Shown here piece after piece: positions 31,977-40,232 of a stretch of 53,205 nt of DNA; the stretch's first letter is position 1, and every line of letters starts with the position of its first letter. The position numbers and the translations under genes were made by a program. The notes beneath the pieces are model-generated. The model was given only the letters and a program-made list of their open reading frames with translations, was not told the DNA's origin and did not search any database. Source of the DNA: Lentisphaerota bacterium (GTDB taxonomy: Bacteria > Verrucomicrobiota > Kiritimatiellia > JAAZAB01); NCBI GenBank assembly GCA_016188985.1, contig JACPGM010000024.1, positions 1 through 53,205 on the forward strand, in the 5' to 3' direction.

Positions 31977-34472
31977 ATGCGTGGTATGTATCCGCACATG
32001 TCCAACAGCACTCATGGCAACATTCAACAGGTCCGAGAGCGTCTCCTGCTGGTGGAGAAGGAGCGTAAAGAGCTTCTTCTCCAGCTCGACACGCTCGAGA
32101 GGCAGGCCTTTCTCGAATCGCCCCCCGTCATAGGGTTGCCGTTGGGGCAGCCGGCTTGCGGATCCTTTCCGGCGACGCCCGATGAGCGAGTGGCACTGTT
32201 TCTCAAGCTTTTCCGCTGCCGCACTTCCGTCTATCCCAAGATGTGGGAAAACAGGAAGAAAGGTGCCAAAGGGTATGCTCCCGCCTGCGACAATGAATGG
32301 CAGCACAGCGTTTGCGAAAAGCCGCGCGTGAAATGCTCCGAATGCCGCAATCAAGCTTTCCGTCCTCTGGACGAGAGCGCAGCAAGGGAACATCTGCTCG
32401 GACACATTACCATTGGAACCTACGCCATCAGAGAGGACGATACATGCACGTTTCTGGCCTGCGATCTCGATGAGACAAACTGGGCTGATGACGTCACAGT
32501 CTATCGGCGTTCCGGCATGGAAGTTGGAGTTGATGTTGCAGTGGAACGTTCGCGTTCAGGCAACGGTGCGCATGCATGGATCTTCTTCTCTGAAGCTGTG
32601 CCGGCTCGCCTTGCCCGGTTGCTGGGGACCATGCTCCTCTCTCGGACTGCAGATCATCGACAGGCACTCGGTGTAAAGTCTTTTGATCGGTTCTTCCCAA
32701 GCCAGGACACCCTGCCGACCGCTCGCCATGGCTTTGGCAACCTCATTGCATTGCCACTCCAGAAAACCCCGCGCGAGAACGGTAACTCGGTCTTTGTGGA
32801 CGAACACATGCAACCCCATGCCAACCAATGGGCCTACCTTGCGAAGGTCCGATGCCTGTCGCTACAGGATCTGCGATCTCTTGTTCGCGGAGTACTGGCG
32901 GCGATAAAGGACAGTGACTCTGCGGCGGACCGAGCCCTTGAAACGGACCGCACCATCATCGAGAATGAAGAACGGGTTATCAACTTGCCGGTGCCAATGG
33001 AACTCGCTTTGGTCCGGGACGAGCAGATTCACATGCCGACTTCAGGTATGCCGGGCGGGCTTATCACGATGTTGAAACGCCTGGCCACGTTCCCCAATCC
33101 GAAATTCTACGAGCGCCAGCAAATGCGCCTTCCCACCTACCCGGAACAACGATTCGTCTTTTCCGGCGAGCTTCGTGAAACCGAGTTGGTTTTGCCGCGT
33201 GGCCTGATCGACAAGGTAACCGCGCTTCTCGAAAAGGCAGGCGCATGCCTATCCATCGAGGATCGGCGCACGGCACGAAAGGGATTGAAAGTCACTTTCA
33301 CTGGCACTCTCACAGCGGAACAGCAAGCTGGCCTCATCGGCTTGAAATCGCATGATATTGGGATCGTTGTCATGCCTCCGGGTTCGGGCAAGACCGTTCT
33401 CGGGTGTGCCATGATTGCCCAGCGCAAGGCGCCAACTTTGATTCTTGTCCATCGGAAACCGCTTCTTGATCAATGGAAAGCGCGACTTCAGCAGTTCCTG
33501 GATCTCGGGGACATCGAAGTCGGAGTTATCGCCGGCACCAAGCAGAAGCCGGGCGGCAAGATAGATATCGCCATGATCCAGTCGCTGGCCAAGAATCCGG
33601 AGTTGCCGAGCCTCGCTGCTCGCTATACCCACGTGATTGTCGATGAGTGTCACCGGATTCCCGCTCCGTCATTCGAGGGTGTCCTCAAGACATTCAAGGC
33701 GCGTTATGTTCTTGGCCTGACCGCAACACCGTATCGAAAAGACGGGATGGAAAGGATCCTGTTGCACCAATGCGGGCCGATTCGATACAGCTCCGATGCG
33801 GACGCAGCGTCGCTCGGCAAGTCGGTGCTCGTTCGTGAGACCAGTTTCAATATCCCTTCGGAACACGGAGACAGACCCGCGTACCACATTTTGGCCGAAT
33901 CTATTGCCCATAACGACGCACGAAATACAATCATTGCGGCCGACATTGTAGCGGCGGCGGTGAAGAACCGGCGCATTCTCATTCTCGCGGACCGGACGGA
34001 TCAGGTTCTGGATCTGCAAAAACGCGTCGTGGAGGAACCGCAACGGATGTCCTGCCCCGCGCAGCACTTCAAGCTCGACAGTCAAATGGGAATCAAAGCC
34101 CGGCGTGAAGTCCACGCCGCAATCGCCGCCGCCTGTCAGGGCGACCGAGGCGTTTGTATTTTCGCCACGGGTTCGCTGATTGGTGAAGGCTTCGATCTTC
34201 CTGCTCTCGATACCCTCGTCTTGGCGAGTCCGGTTTCTTTCAAGGGGCGGCTTGTCCAGTATGCTGGCCGCCTACTTCGAGCATCGAAGGGCAAAGCGGA
34301 TGTGAGAATTCACGATTACCTCGATGCTTCTTCGCCCGTAATGCTCAAGATGTACCGCAAGCGGCGAAAGGCATACGAAGACATGGGCTACAGCGTGGAG
34401 GAGATCACGCCGAAGGGCGTCGACGTTCAGTGCATGTTCGCTGACCGTATCTTCGCCCCGGCATCCGTTTGA
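31977..34472 (+). CDS. TOTE conflict-system primase-helicase (AEP-TOTE + SF2 helicase)
   Basis: 831 residues (ATG 31998 is an alternative start). After a coiled coil (ERLLLVEKERKELLLQLDTL) comes an archaeo-eukaryotic primase domain with the metal motif FLACDLDE (near residue 160), SRSGNGAHAWIFF (near 190) and GNLIALPLQ (near 258). The SF2 helicase shows Walker A MPPGSGKT (near 465), DECH box VIVDECHR (near 552), motif III LTATPYRKDG and motif VI QYAGRLLR. TOTE systems are predicted mobile-element conflict modules. All key residues of both enzymes are present. The gene is less GC-rich than its surroundings, consistent with transfer. Confidence 0.9.
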   Translation: MRGMYPHMSNSTHGNIQQVRERLLLVEKERKELLLQLDTLERQAFLESPPVIGLPLGQPACGSFPATPDERVALFLKLFRCRTSVYPKMWENRKKGAKGYAPACDNEWQHSVCEKPRVKCSECRNQAFRPLDESAAREHLLGHITIGTYAIREDDTCTFLACDLDETNWADDVTVYRRSGMEVGVDVAVERSRSGNGAHAWIFFSEAVPARLARLLGTMLLSRTADHRQALGVKSFDRFFPSQDTLPTARHGFGNLIALPLQKTPRENGNSVFVDEHMQPHANQWAYLAKVRCLSLQDLRSLVRGVLAAIKDSDSAADRALETDRTIIENEERVINLPVPMELALVRDEQIHMPTSGMPGGLITMLKRLATFPNPKFYERQQMRLPTYPEQRFVFSGELRETELVLPRGLIDKVTALLEKAGACLSIEDRRTARKGLKVTFTGTLTAEQQAGLIGLKSHDIGIVVMPPGSGKTVLGCAMIAQRKAPTLILVHRKPLLDQWKARLQQFLDLGDIEVGVIAGTKQKPGGKIDIAMIQSLAKNPELPSLAARYTHVIVDECHRIPAPSFEGVLKTFKARYVLGLTATPYRKDGMERILLHQCGPIRYSSDADAASLGKSVLVRETSFNIPSEHGDRPAYHILAESIAHNDARNTIIAADIVAAAVKNRRILILADRTDQVLDLQKRVVEEPQRMSCPAQHFKLDSQMGIKARREVHAAIAAACQGDRGVCIFATGSLIGEGFDLPALDTLVLASPVSFKGRLVQYAGRLLRASKGKADVRIHDYLDASSPVMLKMYRKRRKAYEDMGYSVEEITPKGVDVQCMFADRIFAPASV

Positions 34473-34625
34473 GTGAGCATTGCCTCGCATCATCTGGATG
34501 ATCGCGGCGACATAGCCTGCAAGGAACGATTCTACTGATACGGCTTTTATAACGTAGCTGGGCGTTGCATGGTGTTGAAATTTGCTGAAAGGCCAACAAT
34601 CCCAGCATTTTGATGGGTTGAGAGG

Positions 34626-34668
34626 AGACTCTGGATCTGTTTGTCCAGGTTCAAGTCCTGGTCCGGCA
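34626..34668 (+). repeat. Partial tRNA-Gln direct repeat (putative attR)
   Basis: A 43-bp exact copy of 29318-29360, from the anticodon stem to the acceptor stem. It lacks the 5' half, so it cannot make a tRNA. Immediately after it, a mini-hairpin stretch (34683-34722, GCCGGAGGC and GTCCGCC/GGCGGG parts) separates it from a second TCCGGCA and CTTGTGC, which resemble the sequence following the intact tRNA. Confidence 0.9.
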
Positions 34669-34768
34669 GTTAAGCGGAAGGTTCCCAGCCGGAGGCTGGT
34701 CCGCCTTTGGCGGGAAATCCTAGTCCGGCAATGCTTGTGCTTTTTGTGGCAATATGTCTTTACCGGCA

Positions 34769-35854
34769 ATGAACTCAAAGACACGCGTAATTACCGCGCT
34801 GGAGCATAAAGAAGCCGATCGAGTCCCTTGTGATTACTGGGCGGTAGCGGCGCTGACCGAGCGGTTAAAGACCAGGCTGGGTTTTACTGATACCGAGCAA
34901 CTGTTAAAGTATTTCCAGGTTGATCTGCGGGTTGTAGCCGGGGCGCAATATATTGGCCCGGAATTAAAGACATATCCGGATGGTCGGACGGAAGATGTGT
35001 GGGGCGTAGTTCGCAAGCCAGTTACGGTTTCCGGCCCTGGTTTCCAGCAAACCTATCTGGAGTTGGCCGAGTCGCCCTTGGCCGCTATGCAAACGGTCCG
35101 GGAGATTGAGCGGTATCAGCACTGGCCTTCACCGGACTGGTGGAATTACGCGGGCATTGCCGCTGACTGCCGGCGACACTCCGGCTATGCCGTGGTGAAC
35201 GCCGGCGACCGGCTGGATCGCACCGCCCAATTAAAAACCGCGATGTACCTGAGAGGCGTAGAGCAGATTATGCTCGATTTGGCGGAAAGACCGGCCCTGG
35301 TGGAAGCTATCATCCGGAAAATCGTTGCCTATTTTGTCGAGTATAACCGGCGCGTGTTTCAGGCAGCGGAGGGCAACATTGACATCTTCATGATGGGCGA
35401 CGATTTCGGGACGCAACAAGGCTTGCTTTGTAGTGTGGCCATGTGGCGGAAATTTTTCAAGCCGGGATTCAAGCAATTCGTCGAGGTTGCGCACCGCTAC
35501 GGTATCAGGGTCATGCACCACACCTGCGGGAGCGTGCGCAAACTGATCCCCGATTTTATCGAGTGCGGGCTGGATATTCTGCAGTCGCTCCAGCCGCGCG
35601 CCGCCGGCATGAACTTAAGCGAGCTTAAGCGCGAGTTTGGCAAGGATCTCTGCTTCCATGGCTCGATAGATATCCAGCGCACTTTGCCCTATGGCACAAC
35701 TGAGGATGTCAGGAACGAAGTCAAGGACCGGATGGAAGCGGGCAAGCCGCAGGGCGGCTTCATTATCGGCACGGCCCACAATATCCAGGCCGATACGCCG
35801 CTCGAAAATGTGCTGGCATTGTTTGACGCCTATGGTGAATATGGGCAGTATTAG
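34769..35854 (+). CDS. Uroporphyrinogen decarboxylase (URO-D/MtaA) family protein
   Basis: 361 residues. The start MNSKTRVITALEHKEADRVP is typical of the non-haem URO-D branch that includes cobamide-dependent methyltransferases (MtaA/CmuA type); ATG 34754 is an alternative. The barrel motif VMHHTCGSVRKLIPDFIECG and the C-terminal GGFIIGTAHNIQADTPLENV are conserved. The Cys/His in HHTCG could bind zinc in methyltransfer, but the substrate is unknown. A distant relative lies at 46167. It is the first gene after the tRNA island. Confidence 0.87.
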   Translation: MNSKTRVITALEHKEADRVPCDYWAVAALTERLKTRLGFTDTEQLLKYFQVDLRVVAGAQYIGPELKTYPDGRTEDVWGVVRKPVTVSGPGFQQTYLELAESPLAAMQTVREIERYQHWPSPDWWNYAGIAADCRRHSGYAVVNAGDRLDRTAQLKTAMYLRGVEQIMLDLAERPALVEAIIRKIVAYFVEYNRRVFQAAEGNIDIFMMGDDFGTQQGLLCSVAMWRKFFKPGFKQFVEVAHRYGIRVMHHTCGSVRKLIPDFIECGLDILQSLQPRAAGMNLSELKREFGKDLCFHGSIDIQRTLPYGTTEDVRNEVKDRMEAGKPQGGFIIGTAHNIQADTPLENVLALFDAYGEYGQY

Positions 35855-35924
35855 GCCGCCTTTCAGCCATTTGAGTGTCACTTTCAGCCATTTGAGTTGC
35901 TTGGGTGGTGTGGATGCGGTTAAC

Positions 35925-36038
35925 TGTGAACTTTGAACCCGTCTTCGCCAAGGCTTCGCCGGGCAAGCTGTGAACTTTGAACTCTGAACTGTGAACCTTG
36001 AACCACGCTATGAGCGTGACAGGCCGTGAACGCTGAAC
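35925..36038 (+). repeat. TGTGAAC-type heptanucleotide array interrupted by two hairpin inserts
   Basis: Heptads TGTGAAC, TTTGAAC; a 30-bp insert (35939-35968); TGTGAAC, TTTGAAC, TCTGAAC, TGTGAAC, CTTGAAC; a 21-bp hairpin segment with CACGCT-ATG-AGCGTG (36004-36024); then CGTGAAC, GCTGAAC. The array runs into the acyl-CoA ligase gene, whose GTG start lies inside the penultimate heptad. The family is the reverse complement of 19168-19216. Confidence 0.9.
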
Positions 36039-37612
36039 TGAAAATAGCCGACCGTTCCCTGCCGGACATGCTGCGTGAGAGTGGCCGGCGGTTTCAGGCT
36101 CTGCCGGCCATCGTGTTTGCCGGCCGCCGGTTGGATTTTGCCGCAGTGGATTCCATTAGCGACCAGGTGGCTGGCGCGCTCAGTCAGCGCGGCATTCGTA
36201 AGGGCGACCGGATCGGACTTTATTGCATTAATTCCGACTGGTTCGTTCTGGCCTATTTCGGCATCCTCAAGGCCGGCGCCGTAGTTGTGCCGATTAACCT
36301 GCTGCTGAATCCCAAGGAAATTGCCTTTATCCTGAACGATGCCGGCGCGCGGGCTTTGCTTTACCACGGCGCCTTCGCTCCGGCGGTCGCTGCCCTGCGG
36401 CCGTTGACGCCGGGCTTGGAGTTTTATGTTTGCATCGGCGCACCGGCAGTGGCGCCGGACCTGCCCTGGACCGCATTGGCCGAGGCCGGTCTCGCGCCGC
36501 CGGAAGTTGCTATCGCCCCGGCTGAAGACCTGGCGGTTATTTTATATACCTCCGGCACAACGGGGCGCCCCAAGGGCGCCATGCTGACGCATCGCAATCT
36601 GGTCAGCAATTGCTGGAGCACCCAGCAGGCCCTGCAGATTGCGCCGGGCGCGGAGCGTTTCCTGGTGGTCCTGCCCATGTTTCATGCCTTTGCCGCGATG
36701 GCCTGTATGCTGGTGCCGCTTTTTACCGGCAGTGCGATTGTGCCGCTGCCGCGTTTTGATCCGGCGCAGGTGGCCGAACTGATCGCGCAGGAACGCATCA
36801 CCATCTTCATGGGCGTGCCCAGCATGTACATTGCGCTGCTGCACCTGGGCGCGGAGTTTACGAAAAAATTCGCCTCGCTGAAGTTGTGCGTCTCCGGCGG
36901 CGCGGCCCTGAACGTGGCGGTCATGGAGCAATTCGAGCGCCGGTTCGGCCAGAAAATCTACGAGGGCGATGGGCCCACCGAATGCTCGCCGGTTACCTGC
37001 GTCAACCCGATTGGCGGGCAGATCAAGCCCGGCACGGTCGGCCGGCCGGTGCCGAGGGTGGAAATGAAAATAGTGGATGAGGAGGGCCGCGCGGTGCCGG
37101 ATGGCGCCATCGGGGAAATCTGCGTGCGCGGACCGAATGTGATGAAAGGCTATTGGAAGCTGCCGGACGAGACGCGCGCGGCGTTTTTTGGCGACTTCTT
37201 CCGCACCGGCGACTTAGGGCTGAAAGACGCCGACGGCTATTTCAGCATCGTGGACCGCAAGAAGGACATGATAATCGTCAACGGCATGAATATCTATCCG
37301 CGCATAATCGAGGAAGTTTTGGCCCGCTGTGAAGGCGTCCGCGAGGTCGCGGTCATCGGCGAACCCCACGAACTGCACGGTGAGATTCCCGTGGCCTACG
37401 TGGCGCTTAAAGAAGGCGCCGTGGTGACTGATGTTCAACTGCGGGCCTGTTGCCGGGAAAGCCTTGGCCGGCATGAGGTGCCGCGCAAGTTCTTTTTCTT
37501 GCCGGAACTGCCCAAGAACGCCGCCGGCAAAATCATGAAACGCGAATTACGCCAGCACGGCGAATTGGAGCGCGGCGTGAGCGGCTCAGGAAGCGTAGAA
37601 CGTGGAGCGTAA
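36026..37612 (+). CDS. AMP-forming acyl-CoA synthetase (FadD-like)
   Basis: 528 residues of the ANL superfamily, activating a carboxylic acid to its CoA thioester through an acyl-AMP. Motifs: YTSGTTGRPKGAMLTHRNL (P-loop, near 173), YEGDGPTECSP (near 312), TGDLGLKDADGY (near 393), the hinge KDMIIVNGMNIYP and the C-terminal catalytic Lys in NAAGKIMKREL. Substrate (long-chain fatty acid or other acid) is not decidable. The GTG start lies inside a heptad array, so the first five codons are repeat-derived. The 3' end and downstream gap contain AGCGTAGAACGTGG-type degenerate heptads. Confidence 0.92.
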   Translation: MNAELKIADRSLPDMLRESGRRFQALPAIVFAGRRLDFAAVDSISDQVAGALSQRGIRKGDRIGLYCINSDWFVLAYFGILKAGAVVVPINLLLNPKEIAFILNDAGARALLYHGAFAPAVAALRPLTPGLEFYVCIGAPAVAPDLPWTALAEAGLAPPEVAIAPAEDLAVILYTSGTTGRPKGAMLTHRNLVSNCWSTQQALQIAPGAERFLVVLPMFHAFAAMACMLVPLFTGSAIVPLPRFDPAQVAELIAQERITIFMGVPSMYIALLHLGAEFTKKFASLKLCVSGGAALNVAVMEQFERRFGQKIYEGDGPTECSPVTCVNPIGGQIKPGTVGRPVPRVEMKIVDEEGRAVPDGAIGEICVRGPNVMKGYWKLPDETRAAFFGDFFRTGDLGLKDADGYFSIVDRKKDMIIVNGMNIYPRIIEEVLARCEGVREVAVIGEPHELHGEIPVAYVALKEGAVVTDVQLRACCRESLGRHEVPRKFFFLPELPKNAAGKIMKRELRQHGELERGVSGSGSVERGA

Positions 37613-37720
37613 AGCGAGCCCAGCGTATCGGTGCAAGCGGACAACGTAGCCAAGGCAGCAATCTATCACACTTTATAAAGTGTGGGAGTAAGGCCTTAGT
37701 CTGGTGGGTGGGTATCCTGT

Positions 37721-37771
37721 TGTAGGCCCGCATAGCATGCGGGCATCCGCGCCACACTGTGGCGCGCTACA
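37721..37771. repeat. TGTAG dumbbell element, uninterrupted 51-bp copy
   Basis: TGTAG outer stem with CTACA, hairpin GCCCGCAT/ATGCGGGC and hairpin GCGCCACA/TGTGGCGC. It is the uninserted counterpart of 13857-13977. It lies in the 37613-37898 gap with two CACACTTTATAAAGTGTG palindromes and no gene. Confidence 0.92.
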
Positions 37772-37820
37772 GTTGGCACCCCAAATAATTGAGACATTAC
37801 AACGCAGCCAGAAAATCAAT

Positions 37821-37846
37821 CTATCACACTTTATAAAGTGTGATAG
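37821..37846. repeat. 26-bp perfect palindrome around CACACTTTATAAAGTGTG
   Basis: A perfect 26-bp palindrome (CTATCACACTTTA and its complement). A partial copy at 37663-37684 shares the same left flank (CTATCACAC), and a variant is at 13766-13783. It lies 53 bp upstream of the Calx-beta gene. No T-run follows, so a terminator is unlikely. Confidence 0.85.
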
Positions 37847-37898
37847 AAACCTTCCCGGGACACAGTTTGGCAGGGAAGTGTAAAACAAGGAGGACGAT

Positions 37899-39299
37899 AT
37901 GAAAGATGCTGAGCCGCGCGTGATTTTGACGGTTCTGGCAGTGATGCTTGGTTTGGGATTGGCTTGGGCCGGTAGCAGCGCGAACTTCACGACGCTTGCG
38001 CCAGGCACGCTGCAATTCAGCGCCGCGACGACCAGCGTGGCCGAAAATGCCGGAAGTATTATTCTTGGCGTAACTCGCGCGGGCGGCAGTGACGGCACGG
38101 CCTCAGTTCACTATGCCACGGCGGACGGCACCGCCCTGGCCGGCAGCGATTATATCGCCGCCTCCGGAACGCTGGACTGGCTGGATGGCGATGCCACCAA
38201 TAAGACCATAACCGTGGACATCCTGGATAACAACGTCTACGAAGGGGACCGAACCTTCAGTGTGAGTTTGAACAATCCCGGCGGAGCCGTCTTGGGCGCG
38301 TCAGCCACAGCCATGGTAACGATCGCGGAAAATGAAGCGCCGCCTAATCCGCCCACGGGCGTTTCGGCCAGCGACGGCGACTACGTTGACCGGATCAGAG
38401 TAACCTGGAGCCCGGTTACTAACGCGTCCTATTATGAAATATGGCGAGGAACCAACCTGGACCAATTAACCTTAATCAAGCATCAGTTTATCCTGGCCGG
38501 CACGAAGATTGACGACACCAATGCCGAGGCTCTTGTTACTTATTACTATCGGCTTAAATCCTCGAATAATGTGGGCAGCGGCAGTTTCAGCGCGGCCGAT
38601 ACCGGCTGGCGGCGAGTGAATGCGACCAGGTTGGCCGCGGATTTTGACGGCGACCGCCTCGCCGATCCCGCCGCCTACGTCAGCGGCGACTGGTATGTAT
38701 GGCTTTCCATTGCCGGCTATCAGAGGGTGGGCCCTGTTGCGCTTGGTTCGGCCGGCGCCACGCCGGTGGCCGCGGATTTTGACGGCGACCGGTTGGCTGA
38801 TCCGGCGGTGTATGACGGAACCAATTGGACGGAATGGCTCTCGGGGTCGGACTATGCGGCCGCCGGCCCTTATCCCTATAGCGTGAGCGGGATGTCCGCC
38901 CTGGCTGTGGATTTTGACGAAGACGGCAAAGCTGATCCGACCGGCTGGGTTCTCGGCGAATGGTACGTGTGGCTTTCCAGCCTCGGTTATGACCGGCTTG
39001 GCCCGATCCCCTTGGGTGCGGCCATGGCCGCGCCGATTGCGGCCGACCTTGATGGCGATGGCATTGGCGATGTTGCCGTATATTCGCCGATGAACTGGAG
39101 TGAGTGGCGCTCAGGGTCAGTTTATGCCGAGAGTGGTCCATATCCTTACGGGGTGGGGGGCGGCATACCGCTGGCGGCTGATTTTGACGGCGATGGCCTG
39201 GCGGATCCGGCGGCCGTGGTGACCAATGACTGGACCGTCTGGCTTTCCACAGCCGGCTACACCAAGTTCGGACCGTATTCCTTGCCGGTTACACCGTGA
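37899..39299 (+). CDS. Secreted Calx-beta / FN3 / FG-GAP-like repeat protein
   Basis: 466 residues: signal peptide (residues ~1-25, LGLGLAWAGSS), a Calx-beta domain (about 30-145; SVHYATADGTALAGSDYIAA), an FN3-like domain (about 150-245) and then five ~48-residue modules each starting with DFDGDRLADPA or a variant (a calcium-binding DxDxDG-type loop). The modules alternate between WYVWLS..GY and NWTEWLSGS types. It is probably a cell-surface or extracellular calcium-binding structural protein. It has no sortase or anchoring motif. Confidence 0.85.
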   Translation: MKDAEPRVILTVLAVMLGLGLAWAGSSANFTTLAPGTLQFSAATTSVAENAGSIILGVTRAGGSDGTASVHYATADGTALAGSDYIAASGTLDWLDGDATNKTITVDILDNNVYEGDRTFSVSLNNPGGAVLGASATAMVTIAENEAPPNPPTGVSASDGDYVDRIRVTWSPVTNASYYEIWRGTNLDQLTLIKHQFILAGTKIDDTNAEALVTYYYRLKSSNNVGSGSFSAADTGWRRVNATRLAADFDGDRLADPAAYVSGDWYVWLSIAGYQRVGPVALGSAGATPVAADFDGDRLADPAVYDGTNWTEWLSGSDYAAAGPYPYSVSGMSALAVDFDEDGKADPTGWVLGEWYVWLSSLGYDRLGPIPLGAAMAAPIAADLDGDGIGDVAVYSPMNWSEWRSGSVYAESGPYPYGVGGGIPLAADFDGDGLADPAAVVTNDWTVWLSTAGYTKFGPYSLPVTP

Positions 39300-39326
39300 C
39301 TTACATAAGGCGATGCGCGCGGCCGG

Positions 39327-40232
39327 TCAAGCCCACAGCTTTTTCGGATACACGCCGGCGGCGACCAGTTCGCCAATGCCGGCCTGAACGAGCTGTTTAT
39401 CTTCCTGATAAGTGATGCCCAGCCATTTTTCCGGAGTGGTCAGCACGCGCATGGTGATTTTGCGCTCGCCGATCAGTTCGTCGGCGATGGCCGGAATCAG
39501 GAACTCGGCCTTAAGGTTGCCGGCGGCCTTTTTCAGAAAAGCCGGGAACTTTGCGCTGAGGAAATCGAACAGGCTTGGGCCGAAGCCGAACATGTTCATG
39601 GAGGCCGTTTCGTAGCCTTGGAGCGGCACCCATTGACCGTGCTCATCTTCGTAGCGGGCGCCGCTGGGCGTCTTCTCGACCTTAAAGCGCTCGCGGACGC
39701 CGATGAGCATGCGCTGAGCATCCACCTCGCAGATGCCGCGCGTAACCGAGCCATGCGCGGAGAGCGTATTGACCAGCCGGAAGCCGACCAGCGCATAGCT
39801 CGTAGCGCTCGGCGCTGACTTTTCCAGGAAGCGAGCCAGCACCTCGTAGGACTTGGCGCCGTAGAAATCGTCGGCATTGATGACCGCAAAGGGTTCGTGG
39901 ACCGCATCCTTACAGCACAGGATGGCATGGGCGGTGCCCCACGGTTTGGCGCGCTCCGGGGGCAGCGCGAAACCCTCCGGCAGATCGCTCAATTCCTGGT
40001 AGATGTATTCGACAGGAAAGCGCCCGGCAAAATGCGAGCCAATGATGGTCTTGAAATCCTTTTCAATATCGCGCCGGATGATGAAGACCACCTTGCCGAA
40101 CCCGGCGCGCCGGGCGTCATAGACCGAGTAGTCCAGCATGATTTCGCCGGAAGGTCCCACCGGCTCAATCTGTTTCAATCCGCCGTAGCGGCTGCCCACG
40201 CCGGCGGCCATGACGACTAAAGTTGGTTTCAT
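39327..40232 (-). CDS. Sugar nucleotidyltransferase-family protein
   Basis: 301 residues with the NTP_transferase signature AAGVGSRYGGLKQIEPVG at the N-terminus and the metal/substrate motif FAVINADDFYG near 116. It resembles proteins annotated as glucose-1-phosphate thymidylyltransferase/GalU-like, though the specific sugar and nucleotide are not decidable. It overlaps the AraC-type gene by 4 bases and is transcribed with it. Confidence 0.86.
   Translation of the reverse strand: MKPTLVVMAAGVGSRYGGLKQIEPVGPSGEIMLDYSVYDARRAGFGKVVFIIRRDIEKDFKTIIGSHFAGRFPVEYIYQELSDLPEGFALPPERAKPWGTAHAILCCKDAVHEPFAVINADDFYGAKSYEVLARFLEKSAPSATSYALVGFRLVNTLSAHGSVTRGICEVDAQRMLIGVRERFKVEKTPSGARYEDEHGQWVPLQGYETASMNMFGFGPSLFDFLSAKFPAFLKKAAGNLKAEFLIPAIADELIGERKITMRVLTTPEKWLGITYQEDKQLVQAGIGELVAAGVYPKKLWA

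Larger units (their letters stand above)
29361..34668. mobile_element. Genomic island integrated in tRNA-Gln(CTG)
   Basis: The 3' part of the tRNA gene (29318-29360, 43 bp) is repeated exactly at 34626-34668, so the 5.3 kb between is bounded like an integrated island. It carries a CcbP-like cluster, an AlbA_2/HATPase protein and a TOTE-type primase-helicase. No intact integrase gene is seen. The tRNA-proximal ~380 bp (29365-29741) hold no recognisable gene and may be the scar of one. Confidence 0.82.

Noticed and set aside
31887-32405. N-terminal extension of the AlbA_2/HATPase frame
   Set aside because: This part is antisense to the primase-helicase gene and does not resemble the family; the start at 31886 gives a family-like N-terminus.
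34626-34668. A second tRNA-Gln gene
   Set aside because: Only the 3' 43 bases are present; the 5' acceptor, D arm and part of the anticodon stem are missing.
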